Shown here piece by piece: positions 1 to 7,287 of a DNA stretch of 26,079 bases. Position numbers and translations under genes: made by a program. Origin of the DNA: Acholeplasmataceae bacterium (GTDB lineage Bacteria > Bacillota > Negativicutes > Acidaminococcales > Acidaminococcaceae); assembly GCA_012744295.1 (NCBI GenBank), contig JAAYIB010000047.1, forward strand, positions 1-26,079, read 5' to 3'. Positions within the stretch are counted from its first letter, which is position 1; every line of letters begins with the position of its first letter. A model generated the notes under the pieces. That model did no database searches, was not told where the DNA came from, and saw only the letters and a program-made list of their open reading frames with translations.

Positions 1-2
1 CG

Positions 3-593
3 GCAGAGGTGCCGGTGACAAACTATCATCGCGGAGAAATACTGCAGGCGGCACAGCTGCCGATCTGTTATACGGCCTACAGCGCCTGCTTCAGGGCTGA
101 GGCGGGGTCGGCAGGGCGCGATACGCGCGGTCTTATCCGCCAGCATCAGTTCAACAAGGTCGAGCTGGTCAAGTTCACGAAGCCCGAAGAATCCTGGGAT
201 GAGCTTGAAAAACTCACGGCGGATGCCGAAGACATTCTGCGGCGGCTGGAACTGCCGTATCGGGTGGTCAAGCTTTGTACCGGTGACATTGGCTTTAGCT
301 CCGCCACGACTTACGACATTGAAGTCTGGCTGCCGGCGGCAAACTGCTACCGGGAAATCTCCTCCTGCTCAAACTTCCTTGACTTCCAGGCAAGAAGGGC
401 AGAAATAAAGTTCCGGCGTGACGCCAAGTCCAAACCGGAGTACGTGCATACTCTGAACGGCTCGGGACTCGCAGTCGGTCGCACCGTCTGCGCGATTCTG
501 GAGAACTGTCAGCAAGCTGACGGCTCGGTGGTCATACCGAAGGCGCTGCGTCCTTATATGGGCTGTGACGTAATCACTGTTTTGAAAAAATAG
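3..593 (+). CDS. serS: Seryl-tRNA synthetase, C-terminal part (5' end outside window)
   Basis: SerRS charges tRNA-Ser with serine in the cytoplasm; this is the C-terminal 196 residues of the class II catalytic core. The reading frame is open from base 3, so the true start lies upstream of the window. Visible class II signatures are motif 2 (CFRAEAGSAGRDTRGLIRQHQF) and motif 3 (NGSGLAVGRT), plus the family sequences TAEVP-like AEVPVTNYHRGE, CTGDIGFSSATTYDIEVW and YREISSCSNFLDFQARR. The end at RPYMG..VITVLKK is normal for the family. A strong terminator follows the stop within 8 bases, so serS ends a transcription unit. In Bacillus serS is not next to the tmk block, so this junction is lineage-specific. 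Identification is secure. Confidence 0.97.
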   Translation, partial: AEVPVTNYHRGEILQAAQLPICYTAYSACFRAEAGSAGRDTRGLIRQHQFNKVELVKFTKPEESWDELEKLTADAEDILRRLELPYRVVKLCTGDIGFSSATTYDIEVWLPAANCYREISSCSNFLDFQARRAEIKFRRDAKSKPEYVHTLNGSGLAVGRTVCAILENCQQADGSVVIPKALRPYMGCDVITVLKK

Positions 594-594
594 C

Positions 595-630
595 AAAAAA
601 CCGCCGCAGTTTTTCTGCGGCGGTTTTTTT
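595..630. terminator. Rho-independent terminator after serS
   Basis: A perfect 9-bp GC-rich stem (CCGCCGCAG 601-609 with CTGCGGCGG 615-623) closes a TTTTT loop and is followed by seven T (624-630). Six A precede the stem, so it could also work on the minus strand, but no minus-strand gene points into it. Confidence 0.93.
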
Positions 631-675
631 CGGCGGAGGCGTATTGTCAGAATAATTGCCATAAATTTCACCGTA

Positions 676-772
676 TTCCATTAAATTCCAGCAAATTTTA
701 GGGTTTATTCATTGTTTTTTGAAGTTTTCCTCAAAACTCCTCAAAAATTATCGAAATTCCTCTCTTTTCCTA
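676..772 (+). promoter_or_regulatory. AT-rich leader with helically phased tracts upstream of the decarboxylase promoter
   Basis: Short A or T tracts recur about every 10 bases (near 696, 705, 716, 726, 735, 745, 755, 766 and 780). TTCC/CTCC steps recur at 676, 686, 727, 737, 757 and 767. CCTCAAAA occurs twice exactly 10 bp apart (729-736 and 739-746). The arrangement would place the tracts on one DNA face, as in curved DNA or an UP-like element, or as a direct-repeat regulator site. No ORF with a ribosome-binding site is seen here. Confidence 0.5.
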
Positions 773-800
773 TTGTACTTTTCTGTATTTGTGGTAAAAT
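773..800 (+). promoter_or_regulatory. Promoter of the lysine/ornithine decarboxylase gene
   Basis: The -35 is TTGTAC (773-778) and the -10 is TAAAAT (795-800), with a 16-bp spacer. A TG at 792-793 makes the extended -10 TGGTAAAAT. The -10 ends about 40 bases before the start codon. Confidence 0.72.
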
Positions 801-841
801 CATAAAGGTAAATTCAGAATGAAAACAAGGGGAGAGTGGAT

Positions 842-2014
842 ATGAAGAGGCAGCCTTTTTTCCAACTTACACAAAGTGCTGTGGAACAACTTGCAGGAAA
901 TTTCGAAACGCCGTTATTGGTGCTTTCGTTGAAACAAATAGAAAAAAACTATAAGTTCTTAAAGGCGAATCTGCCAAAAGTCAAGTTTTATTATGCGATG
1001 AAGGCCAACCCCGACGTGCGTATTTTGGAAAAAATGGCGAGTCTGGGCTCTTGCTTCGATGTGGCCTCGGACGGCGAAATCAACACGCTTGCCTCGCTTG
1101 GCATTGCCGGCGGACGCATGATTTACGCCAACCCCATTAAAACGTCTTCAGGCCTGAGGGCCTGCGCGCAAAACGGCGTCAGCAAGATGACCTTCGACAA
1201 TCTGGCCGAAATCGAAAAAATGGCTCAGACTTGCCCCGGCGCAACTGTTCTTCTTCGTTTCCGCATAGACAAGTCGTCGGCGCATATCGACCTGAACAAA
1301 AAGTTCGGCGCGGCTCGTGAGGAAGCGCTGTCCCTGCTGAAGGCAGCGAAGGCAGCCGGGCTTGACGCGGCGGGCATCTGCTTCCATGTAGGCAGCCAGG
1401 TGATGTATGCCGATCCTTATCTGCATGCCCTCGACATCTCGCGCGAGATTTTCGAAGAGGCGAAGGCGGAAGGACTAAACCTGCGCATTCTTGACATAGG
1501 CGGCGGCTTTCCCGTGCCTGAACCAAAAGTAAAATTCAATCTTTCCGAGATTCTCGGACAGGTAAGCGCGCGTTTGAACGAAGATTTCCCCAATGTGGAA
1601 ATCTGGGCGGAACCGGGGCGTTTTATCTGCGGTACTTCGATGAACCTGATTACCAGCGTGATCGGCGTCAATGAGCGCAACGGTCAGACCTGGTATTTCC
1701 TTGATGACGGTCTGTACGGAACCTTTTCCGGTGTTATTTTTGACCAGTGGAACTACACGCTGATCAGCTACAAGGAAGGCGATGAGATCGAAGCCACCTT
1801 TGCGGGTCCCAGCTGCGATTCGCTCGACATTCTTTTCCGCGGACGGCTGACCGTGCCGCTCGAGGTCGGCGACTTACTGCTTGTTCCGGCATGCGGTGCT
1901 TACAGCTCTGCCTCAGCGACGGTTTTCAACGGCTTCGCCAAGACGCGCATCGTCGTTTGGGAAGAAGTAAAGGCGGAGCTCGGACTCGAGGAAGCCCTTG
2001 CTACGGCCGTATAA
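842..2014 (+). CDS. Lysine/ornithine decarboxylase, fold-III PLP enzyme (Selenomonas LDC/ODC type)
   Basis: This enzyme removes CO2 from lysine and/or ornithine to give cadaverine or putrescine. It is a 390-residue alanine-racemase-fold (fold III) PLP decarboxylase. The PLP lysine is K54 in FYYAMKANP. Other visible motifs are FDVAS, CFHVGSQ (H182), DIGGGFPVP (from 220), WAEPGR (E257-R260) and GPSCDSLD with the active-site C325/D326. The whole sequence tracks the Selenomonas ruminantium LDC/ODC more closely than diaminopimelate decarboxylase as I remember them. In that lineage cadaverine is bound covalently to peptidoglycan. I chose ATG 842 over GTG 836 because AAGGGGAG at 827-834 is 7 bases from 842 but only 1 base from 836. 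The gene is monocistronic, with its own promoter and terminator. Substrate preference cannot be read from the sequence; a diaminopimelate decarboxylase role is less likely. Confidence 0.88.
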   Translation: MKRQPFFQLTQSAVEQLAGNFETPLLVLSLKQIEKNYKFLKANLPKVKFYYAMKANPDVRILEKMASLGSCFDVASDGEINTLASLGIAGGRMIYANPIKTSSGLRACAQNGVSKMTFDNLAEIEKMAQTCPGATVLLRFRIDKSSAHIDLNKKFGAAREEALSLLKAAKAAGLDAAGICFHVGSQVMYADPYLHALDISREIFEEAKAEGLNLRILDIGGGFPVPEPKVKFNLSEILGQVSARLNEDFPNVEIWAEPGRFICGTSMNLITSVIGVNERNGQTWYFLDDGLYGTFSGVIFDQWNYTLISYKEGDEIEATFAGPSCDSLDILFRGRLTVPLEVGDLLLVPACGAYSSASATVFNGFAKTRIVVWEEVKAELGLEEALATAV

Positions 2015-2024
2015 GTTATAAACG

Positions 2025-2066
2025 ACCGCAAGTTCGCCGGTATGACCGGTTACTTGCGGTTTTTTT
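2025..2066 (+). terminator. Rho-independent terminator after the decarboxylase gene
   Basis: A 9-bp stem (ACCGCAAGT 2025-2033 with ACTTGCGGT 2052-2060) encloses a second helix (CCGGT 2037-2041 with ACCGG 2045-2049) and leads into a run of seven T. Confidence 0.92.
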
Positions 2067-2112
2067 ACAGAGTTGGCATATTTAAGAAGGATTTCCGTTT
2101 TTCTTGGCGAAA

Positions 2113-2121
2113 TGATACAAT
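2113..2121 (+). promoter_or_regulatory. Extended -10 promoter of the coiled-coil protein gene
   Basis: TGATACAAT fits an extended -10. The -35 is poor (TTTCCG near 2092-2097). The site lies between the upstream terminator and the start codon at 2160, so a promoter is expected here. Confidence 0.5.
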
Positions 2122-2159
2122 GGTATATACACGAATTTTTAAAGTGGGAGGAAATTATC

Positions 2160-3170
2160 ATGAGTGTACCGATAGCTGTCTGGATTGCTGCAGGTCTAGG
2201 CGCGGCAGGAATTAAGATTTACATGGATATACGCGACGTCAAACAGATTGTGGAGAATGCCCAGGCACGATATGAAGATGAGAAATATAATTATTACCAG
2301 ACGCAGAAGGCATTGCTGCCTCTTTTGGTGTTGGCGGGAAATCTGAAGTTAGAGGTCTGGCAAAGCTTCGACCGTCTTGCGGTTGCGCTGGACTCAGTCG
2401 AAAATCTGCCGCGGCAGCTGAAATATATGAATTATGAAGCCTTCCGTATGGGCAAGCCCGAACGGGAGTCCCTGCATGAGACGGCCAAAGTAGTAACCGC
2501 CTTGATTGCGGGTGGAGCCGCAGAGGTCGGCAGCGGCGTTCTGACGGGTCTTGCGTTATACAGCGGTACGATGACGCATAAGCTCGAGGCAGATGACATC
2601 AACATGTTCCCCGGCTTTCCTCAGTGTGAGAAGGGCAGCACCATCCTTGAAGCGCTGTCTACGCACAGGATCAAGGTGCCGCCGGCAGGCAAGGTCGCAG
2701 AGGCCTCCGTTCTGAACGCCATTTTGGATGTTCCGGCGGTAGTACAGGATTTCGGCGTCGACAAGATTACCAACAAGGATAAAAAAGGCGCAATGAAGCT
2801 GAAGGACAAGATTGACAAGCATTCAATGGAGCTTGCGGACGTTGTGGGCAAGATGCAGCGTATTCACATTACTATGGAGCGTCTCCTGAATTACATGCAA
2901 AGATACAAGGACGAATACCTAAGCGCGATTGAAAAGCTTGAAGAGATCTTAGCGACCAAGAAGGATTACGAGAAATTTACTCCCGAGGAGAGAACGACGC
3001 TTGTCTACGCGGCCTTTCTGTCCAAATCGATGAAAACGATGTCAAGAATCGATATCTTGCTGAAGCGCGGAAACCTCTACGTTTTCAACACAATGGATAT
3101 CCGCGAGGCCGTGGACCTTGCGAGAACGCTGTTCCCGGAAGACGACCAGAACGTTCCGGCCAAGGCATAA
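2160..3170 (+). CDS. Unrecognised membrane-anchored coiled-coil protein
   Basis: I do not recognise this 336-residue protein. Residues 4-20 (PIAVWIAAGLGAAGIKI) form a short hydrophobic N-terminal anchor without a cleavage site. Residues 24-50 are charged and helical. Residues 111-135 are glycine/alanine-rich and hydrophobic (VVTALIAGGAAEVGSGVLTGLAL) and could be a second membrane or pore-like segment. Residues 205-270 are strongly charged and heptad-like. I see no catalytic motif, Walker motif or Cys cluster. ATG 2160 is the start because GGGAGG at 2146-2151 lies 8 bases before it; an upstream in-frame codon at 2073 would place the terminator and promoter region inside the gene. It stands alone between two terminators, so context gives no pathway. 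Codon use looks like that of its neighbours. Confidence 0.82.
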   Translation: MSVPIAVWIAAGLGAAGIKIYMDIRDVKQIVENAQARYEDEKYNYYQTQKALLPLLVLAGNLKLEVWQSFDRLAVALDSVENLPRQLKYMNYEAFRMGKPERESLHETAKVVTALIAGGAAEVGSGVLTGLALYSGTMTHKLEADDINMFPGFPQCEKGSTILEALSTHRIKVPPAGKVAEASVLNAILDVPAVVQDFGVDKITNKDKKGAMKLKDKIDKHSMELADVVGKMQRIHITMERLLNYMQRYKDEYLSAIEKLEEILATKKDYEKFTPEERTTLVYAAFLSKSMKTMSRIDILLKRGNLYVFNTMDIREAVDLARTLFPEDDQNVPAKA

Positions 3171-3174
3171 AAAC

Positions 3175-3238
3175 AGACCGAGACCCGGCAAGGGAGCTTT
3201 TTGTTAAAGCCATTCCCAAACCGTGGCCCCGGTCTTTT
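3175..3238 (+). terminator. Probable terminator after the coiled-coil protein gene
   Basis: AGACCG (3175-3180) pairs with CGGTCT (3230-3235), followed by a short T run. Inside, GGGA-GCTTT pairs with AAAGC-TCCC, giving a long interrupted hairpin. It starts 5 bases after the stop codon. Confidence 0.65.
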
Positions 3239-3253
3239 ACTTATTCGGCACAG

Positions 3254-3283
3254 TTGTGACGCAGCGGCTTCATGTGATAAAAT
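3254..3283 (+). promoter_or_regulatory. Promoter of the tmk-holB-metG-tatD operon
   Basis: The -35 is TTGTGA (3254-3259) and the -10 is TAAAAT (3278-3283), with an 18-bp spacer. TG at 3275-3276 gives the extended -10 TGATAAAAT. It lies 35 bases before the TTG start of the first gene. Confidence 0.68.
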
Positions 3284-3318
3284 TAAAGAATGACATATAT
3301 AATAGAAGGAGTATTTTC

Positions 3319-4773
3319 TTGAAGATAAGAAAGCCTCTTTTGGAGGCGCTCAATCATTACGAACGGGAAAAGATCTATCCCTGCCATACACCCGGACACA
3401 AGGGCGGCAGAGGGTTTGCGGCGGAGCTGAAAAGCTGCCTGGGCAGTACGGCGGCCGCAATGGATGTTTCCCTGATGTCGGAGCTGGATGACCTCCATTG
3501 TCCGAGCGGCTGCCTGAAGGAAGCGCAGGAAATGACTGCTGCTCTTTACGGCAGCGACCGTTGCTTTTTCGCGGTTAACGGTACAACGGGAGCCATCCAT
3601 GCGATGCTGCTCGGGGCCTTGAAGCCGAATGACAGGCTGCTCGTACCGCGCAACTCGCACCGCGCAGTGGCCGGCGCTCTTGTGCTCGGCGGTCTGGAGG
3701 CGGTTTTCCTTGAACCCGGCTATGACCGGAATTTCGGCATCGCCACGCAGCCGTCGCTGCAAGATATAGAGGAGGCTCTGGCGTGCGACCCTGAGATTAA
3801 GGCCGTACTGCTGACGACCCCCAATTATTACGGACTGACGGCAGACGTTGCGGCAATTGCCGACCTTGTGCACAGACGCGGCGCTTTTCTCCTTGTTGAC
3901 GAAGCGCACGGAGCACATTTGGGGTTTTCCAGTTTCTTGCCGCCTTCGGCGCTGCAGCAGGGAGCCGATGCTTGCGCCCAAAGTACGCATAAGACCTTGG
4001 GAGCGCTGACGCAATGCTCCTGGCTGCATATCCGGACGGAACGGCTTGATGCTGAAAAGATGGCTTCAGCCGTAAGCCTCCTTACCTCGACAAGCCCTAA
4101 CTACCTTTTGCTGTCCTCTCTCGATGCTGCCCGTTCACAACTTGAGGCAGCAGGCAGTTCAATGGTCGAAGCGGCCGCGCGCGTGGCTCTCGAACTGCGA
4201 CGAAAGCTGCAGTCGGTTACGGGGCTGGAGCTTTTGGATGAAAAGGTTTTGGCACGCGGCGAGGTAGCGGGCTACGACTGCACCAAGGTTACGGTCAAGG
4301 TTTCCGGTCTCGGCGTAACGGGCATGGAGGCTGCCGACTTGCTGCGGCAGGCCGGCATAGCAGTGGAGCTTGCGGATTTCAATAACGTGCTTTTTTTGCT
4401 TACCTATGCCGATGATAATCCGGAAATCGAAGCAATTATGAATAAAATCGAAAAGGTCTTCCGAACAATAGCCGCGATGAAGCTGCCGCCGCTAGGGCAG
4501 CCGGCGGCAATACGCATGCCTTTTCCCGCAGCGGTGATGACGGCGCGAGAGGCCTTTTGGGCCGAGACGGAAAACGTGAAGCTGGCGGAGGCTGCAGGCC
4601 GCATTGCCGCCGAGCAGGTCAGCTTTTATCCGCCGGGCATACCGGTCATCTTGCCGGGAGAAAGGCTGACTGGCGAAGTGCTGGCCTATTGCCGCGCGCT
4701 TCTAAACTTAAGAATTCCCGTAAGCGGACCGGTGGACGGAACTTTGAAGAAAATCAGGGTGATAAAGCTATGA
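3319..4773 (+). CDS. Orn/Lys/Arg decarboxylase-family PLP enzyme (YaaO/SpeA-like)
   Basis: This 484-residue fold-I PLP enzyme belongs to the Orn/Lys/Arg decarboxylase group of Gram-positive bacteria. Visible features are the N-terminal substrate loop CHTPGHKGG (22-30), the cofactor-binding VNGTTGA (86-92), DEAHGAHL (194-201) with the PLP aspartate, and QSTHKT with Schiff-base lysine K225. The C-terminal domain (about 400-484) matches the family in length. I start at TTG 3319, because AAGGAG (3306-3311) is 7 bases upstream; an in-frame codon at 3223 would overlap the preceding terminator. It sits directly before tmk as yaaO does in Bacillus subtilis, with a 4-base ATGA overlap. The true substrate is unknown: YaaO has no settled function, and arginine, lysine or ornithine are all possible. 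Confidence 0.88.
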   Translation: MKIRKPLLEALNHYEREKIYPCHTPGHKGGRGFAAELKSCLGSTAAAMDVSLMSELDDLHCPSGCLKEAQEMTAALYGSDRCFFAVNGTTGAIHAMLLGALKPNDRLLVPRNSHRAVAGALVLGGLEAVFLEPGYDRNFGIATQPSLQDIEEALACDPEIKAVLLTTPNYYGLTADVAAIADLVHRRGAFLLVDEAHGAHLGFSSFLPPSALQQGADACAQSTHKTLGALTQCSWLHIRTERLDAEKMASAVSLLTSTSPNYLLLSSLDAARSQLEAAGSSMVEAAARVALELRRKLQSVTGLELLDEKVLARGEVAGYDCTKVTVKVSGLGVTGMEAADLLRQAGIAVELADFNNVLFLLTYADDNPEIEAIMNKIEKVFRTIAAMKLPPLGQPAAIRMPFPAAVMTAREAFWAETENVKLAEAAGRIAAEQVSFYPPGIPVILPGERLTGEVLAYCRALLNLRIPVSGPVDGTLKKIRVIKL

Positions 4774-5393
4774 ACCAGGGAATATTCATTACTTTTGAAG
4801 GAGCCGACGGCACCGGAAAAACAACGCAGCTCGCAAGCATTGCGCGCCTGCTCAGGCAAAAGGGGCACGACGTGGTTTGCACGCGCGAGCCGGGCGGTAC
4901 CAAGGCGGCGGAAAAAATCCGCAGCCTTGTTCTTGACGCCGAGCTTGCCATGGGACACAGGACCGAAGCCTTGCTTTACCTGGCCGGACGCGCCGACCAC
5001 GTCAGCGAGCTGATCGCTCCTGCTCTTGAGTCGGGGAAAATAGTACTGTGTGACCGTTTCAGCGACTCCACCATTGTTTATCAGGGGTGCGGACGAGGCA
5101 TACCTTTGCCTGCGCTGAGGATGCTTGACGACTTTGCCACGTGCAGCCTGAAGCCGGGCCTGACGATTTTGTTGGACGGCGACCCCGCCGAGCTGGCAGT
5201 TCGCAGGCAGGGCAGGGGCGTCAGCGACAAGTTTGAGATGGAAGGGCTGGAATTTCAGGCAAAAATCCGGGGCGCTTTTCTAAAGCTTGCGGCATCAGAA
5301 CCGGAACGGATTGCGGTTATCGACGCATTGCAGGCCGAAACCGACGTAACAGAAGAGATTATGACCAAAATTGAAGCGCTTTTATGTAAATAA
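4770..5393 (+). CDS. tmk: Thymidylate kinase
   Basis: Tmk phosphorylates dTMP to dTDP with ATP, an essential step of dTTP synthesis. The 207-residue protein has a Walker A motif FEGADGTGKTT (9-19), the TREPGGT motif, the DRF-type motif LCDRFSDSTIVYQG and a LID stretch RRQGRGVSDKFEME. The start ATG at 4770 overlaps the stop of the previous gene by four bases and has AGGG 10 bases upstream; an earlier in-frame codon at 4557 lies inside the previous gene and adds residues that Tmk proteins lack. The position between a YaaO-like enzyme and holB is conserved in Firmicutes, although darA and yaaR, which lie here in Bacillus, are missing. Confidence 0.96.
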   Translation: MNQGIFITFEGADGTGKTTQLASIARLLRQKGHDVVCTREPGGTKAAEKIRSLVLDAELAMGHRTEALLYLAGRADHVSELIAPALESGKIVLCDRFSDSTIVYQGCGRGIPLPALRMLDDFATCSLKPGLTILLDGDPAELAVRRQGRGVSDKFEMEGLEFQAKIRGAFLKLAASEPERIAVIDALQAETDVTEEIMTKIEALLCK

Positions 5394-5418
5394 TTCTGCA
5401 AAAGACTTGCTTTTCAAT

Positions 5419-5424
5419 TATAAT
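5419..5424 (+). promoter_or_regulatory. Possible internal promoter before holB (-10)
   Basis: A perfect TATAAT lies 30 bases before the holB start in the only sizeable gap of the operon. The -35 is weak (TCTGCA at 5395-5400, 18-bp spacer), so this may be a secondary promoter or chance. Confidence 0.4.
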
Positions 5425-5453
5425 GGATTGAAGGAAAACACCGGGGTGTAAAA

Positions 5454-6440
5454 ATGTGGGAAGAGATTAGCGGTCATCAACAGAACAAGGAATTCCTGCA
5501 CAAGCTGCTCGCAGGTGATAAAAAAACGTCGCCGCTCTTGTTTCACGGACCGGAAGGCGTTGGCAAGAAACTTCTGGCAAAGGCTTTTGCCAAAGAACTG
5601 CTGTGCCTTTCACAGGCAAGCCCCTGCAGGGGATGTCCGTCCTGCCGTGCCCTTGCCGCGAACGCCCACCCTGACTTTCTGCTTGTTGAGCAGGAAGCCC
5701 CGGGCAAGGACATTGTCATCGAACAGATGAAGGAAGTGGCGAGACAGGCGGCGTTTGCGCCCCATCTCTCCGCTTACCGTGTATGCGTCATCGACGCCGC
5801 TGATTACATGAATCCCACGGCTGCAAACAGTCTGCTGAAATTACTGGAGGAGCCGCCCGCAAACTGGCTGTTCATCCTCGTTGCGGCGAGCGAGGCGAGA
5901 TTGCTTGCGACTATCCGCTCGCGCGTCATCAGCCTTCGCTTCGACGTCCTGCCGAACCGGGCGGTTGCGGATAAGCTGCGCCTTGGCGGCGCAACGGCAG
6001 CTGAGGCTGAAGCGCTCGCCTCGCTCGCTGATGGCTCGCTTGCCAATGCTTTAGCGCTGCAGGCAGCCCAGACTATTGACGTGCGCGACAGAATGCTCGA
6101 GTTTATGGAAAACCTGCCTGCCGCGAGGTCGCTGCAGCTTGTCGCGGCTTATCCCTGGCCGGAAAAAACCGCTGCCGGGGATGGACAAATCATGCTAAAA
6201 ATGCTGCTGTATCTTCTGCGTGACGGACTCTTCTGCAGCGAAAAGCTTTCTCGGCATGTTTACAACACAGATGTTGTGCAAAGGGTTGAGAAGTGTTTTG
6301 TGCGTTGGAGCACGAAAAAGATAAAAATCATGATCAGGCTTGTTCAGGACAGTTTAAAGGGCCTTGCGGCCAATGCGCCGGGCAAGGTTGTCTGGGAAGC
6401 GCTGGTGGTGAACATGAACAAAACGCTTAAGGAGGAATAA
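5454..6440 (+). CDS. holB: DNA polymerase III delta-prime subunit
   Basis: Delta-prime is the stator of the clamp loader that places the beta clamp on DNA. The 328-residue protein has the AAA+ fold with Walker A GPEGVGKK (32-39), a zinc-binding cysteine set C51, C58, C61 and C64, and the sensor region NSLLKLLEEPP. The usual SRC motif of clamp-loader subunits reads IRSRVISL, so the arginine is kept but the cysteine is replaced by valine. The start at ATG 5454 has GGGGTG 5 bases upstream. The stop is immediately followed by ricT, whose Shine-Dalgarno sequence AAGGAGG lies inside the end of holB, as in Bacillus. Confidence 0.93.
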   Translation: MWEEISGHQQNKEFLHKLLAGDKKTSPLLFHGPEGVGKKLLAKAFAKELLCLSQASPCRGCPSCRALAANAHPDFLLVEQEAPGKDIVIEQMKEVARQAAFAPHLSAYRVCVIDAADYMNPTAANSLLKLLEEPPANWLFILVAASEARLLATIRSRVISLRFDVLPNRAVADKLRLGGATAAEAEALASLADGSLANALALQAAQTIDVRDRMLEFMENLPAARSLQLVAAYPWPEKTAAGDGQIMLKMLLYLLRDGLFCSEKLSRHVYNTDVVQRVEKCFVRWSTKKIKIMIRLVQDSLKGLAANAPGKVVWEALVVNMNKTLKEE

Positions 6441-6441
6441 G

Positions 6442-7281
6442 ATGCCGACAGTTGTAGGTATTAGGTTTAAAAAAGCGGGGAAGATATATTATTTTGATCC
6501 CGAGGACACAGGAGTGCAAAAAGGCGATTATGCCATTGTGGAAACGGCACGCGGCATGGAATACGGCGAAGTTGTCGCCGGCGCAAGATCCGTAGACGAA
6601 AAGGAAATCGTGCCGCCTTTGAAATCTGTCCTGCGCAAGGCAACCAAGGCCGACCGGGAAAAGGTTGCCGAGAACGAGATGCGGGAGAAGGAGGCCTTCA
6701 ATATTTGCACGCGCAAAATCAAGGCACACAGTCTGCCGATGAATCTGATTGATGTTGAATTCACCTTTGACGTCAATAAAATAATTTTTTATTTCACCGC
6801 CGAAGGGCGCATTGATTTTCGGGAGCTTGTCAAGGACCTGGCCGCCGTCTTCCGTACGCGGATAGAGCTCAGGCAAATCGGCGTGCGCGACGAAGCCAAA
6901 ATGCTTGGCGGCATCGGCTGCTGCGGCCGTCCCCTCTGCTGTTCGACCTTTCTCGGAGATTTCGAGCCGGTTTCCATCCGCATGGCCAAGGATCAGAAGC
7001 TTTCGCTGAATCCTACAAAAATTTCCGGTATCTGCGGCCGGCTGATGTGCTGCCTGAAGTACGAGAACTACCTTTATTGCGGCAAGGAAGGCGGCTGCGC
7101 GCGCGAACGGGAAAGAGAAAAGGCGCCGCGTCATGGCAGCGTGGTGATGACGCCTTTAGGCGAGGGCAAGGTTGTCAAAGTCAACCGCAATGAAAAGACC
7201 GCCTCCGTGCAGCTTACGCCTGACAACGTGATTCAGGTTTCCTGGGACGAGATTGTCGAAGCCGTTCAGGCAGAGGTTTGA
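6442..7281 (+). CDS. ricT: RicT/YaaT, PSP1-domain protein
   Basis: In Bacillus subtilis RicT forms the RicA-RicF-RicT complex, which carries iron-sulfur clusters and helps RNase Y mature mRNAs. This 279-residue protein has the PSP1 C-terminal domain and the family cysteine pattern: C160/C161 and C166/C167 (GCCGRPLCC), C198, C203/C204 (ICGRLMCC), C213 and C219. RicA and RicF are not in the window. The gene starts 1 base after the holB stop with a good AAGGAGG. The position after holB is the same as in Bacillus, but the DNA-replication regulator gene yabA that follows ricT there is absent here. The name is secure; the RNase Y role is inferred from Bacillus. Confidence 0.93.
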   Translation: MPTVVGIRFKKAGKIYYFDPEDTGVQKGDYAIVETARGMEYGEVVAGARSVDEKEIVPPLKSVLRKATKADREKVAENEMREKEAFNICTRKIKAHSLPMNLIDVEFTFDVNKIIFYFTAEGRIDFRELVKDLAAVFRTRIELRQIGVRDEAKMLGGIGCCGRPLCCSTFLGDFEPVSIRMAKDQKLSLNPTKISGICGRLMCCLKYENYLYCGKEGGCAREREREKAPRHGSVVMTPLGEGKVVKVNRNEKTASVQLTPDNVIQVSWDEIVEAVQAEV

Positions 7282-7287
7282 GGAACC

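Noticed and set aside
369..671. 100-codon open frame on the minus strand across the serS terminator
   Set aside because: It would read through the terminator hairpin into serS antisense and has no good ribosome-binding site.
594..841. Riboswitch (such as a lysine L-box) before the decarboxylase gene
   Set aside because: The leader is AT-rich and repetitive without a conserved aptamer-like structure, and the promoter is only about 40 bases before the start codon, leaving no room.
2073..2159. Upstream start of the coiled-coil protein gene
   Set aside because: It has no Shine-Dalgarno sequence and would put the promoter inside the gene; ATG 2160 has GGGAGG at good spacing.
3283..4029. 248-codon open frame on the minus strand
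   Set aside because: Shadow of the fold-I decarboxylase, whose motifs are unmistakable.
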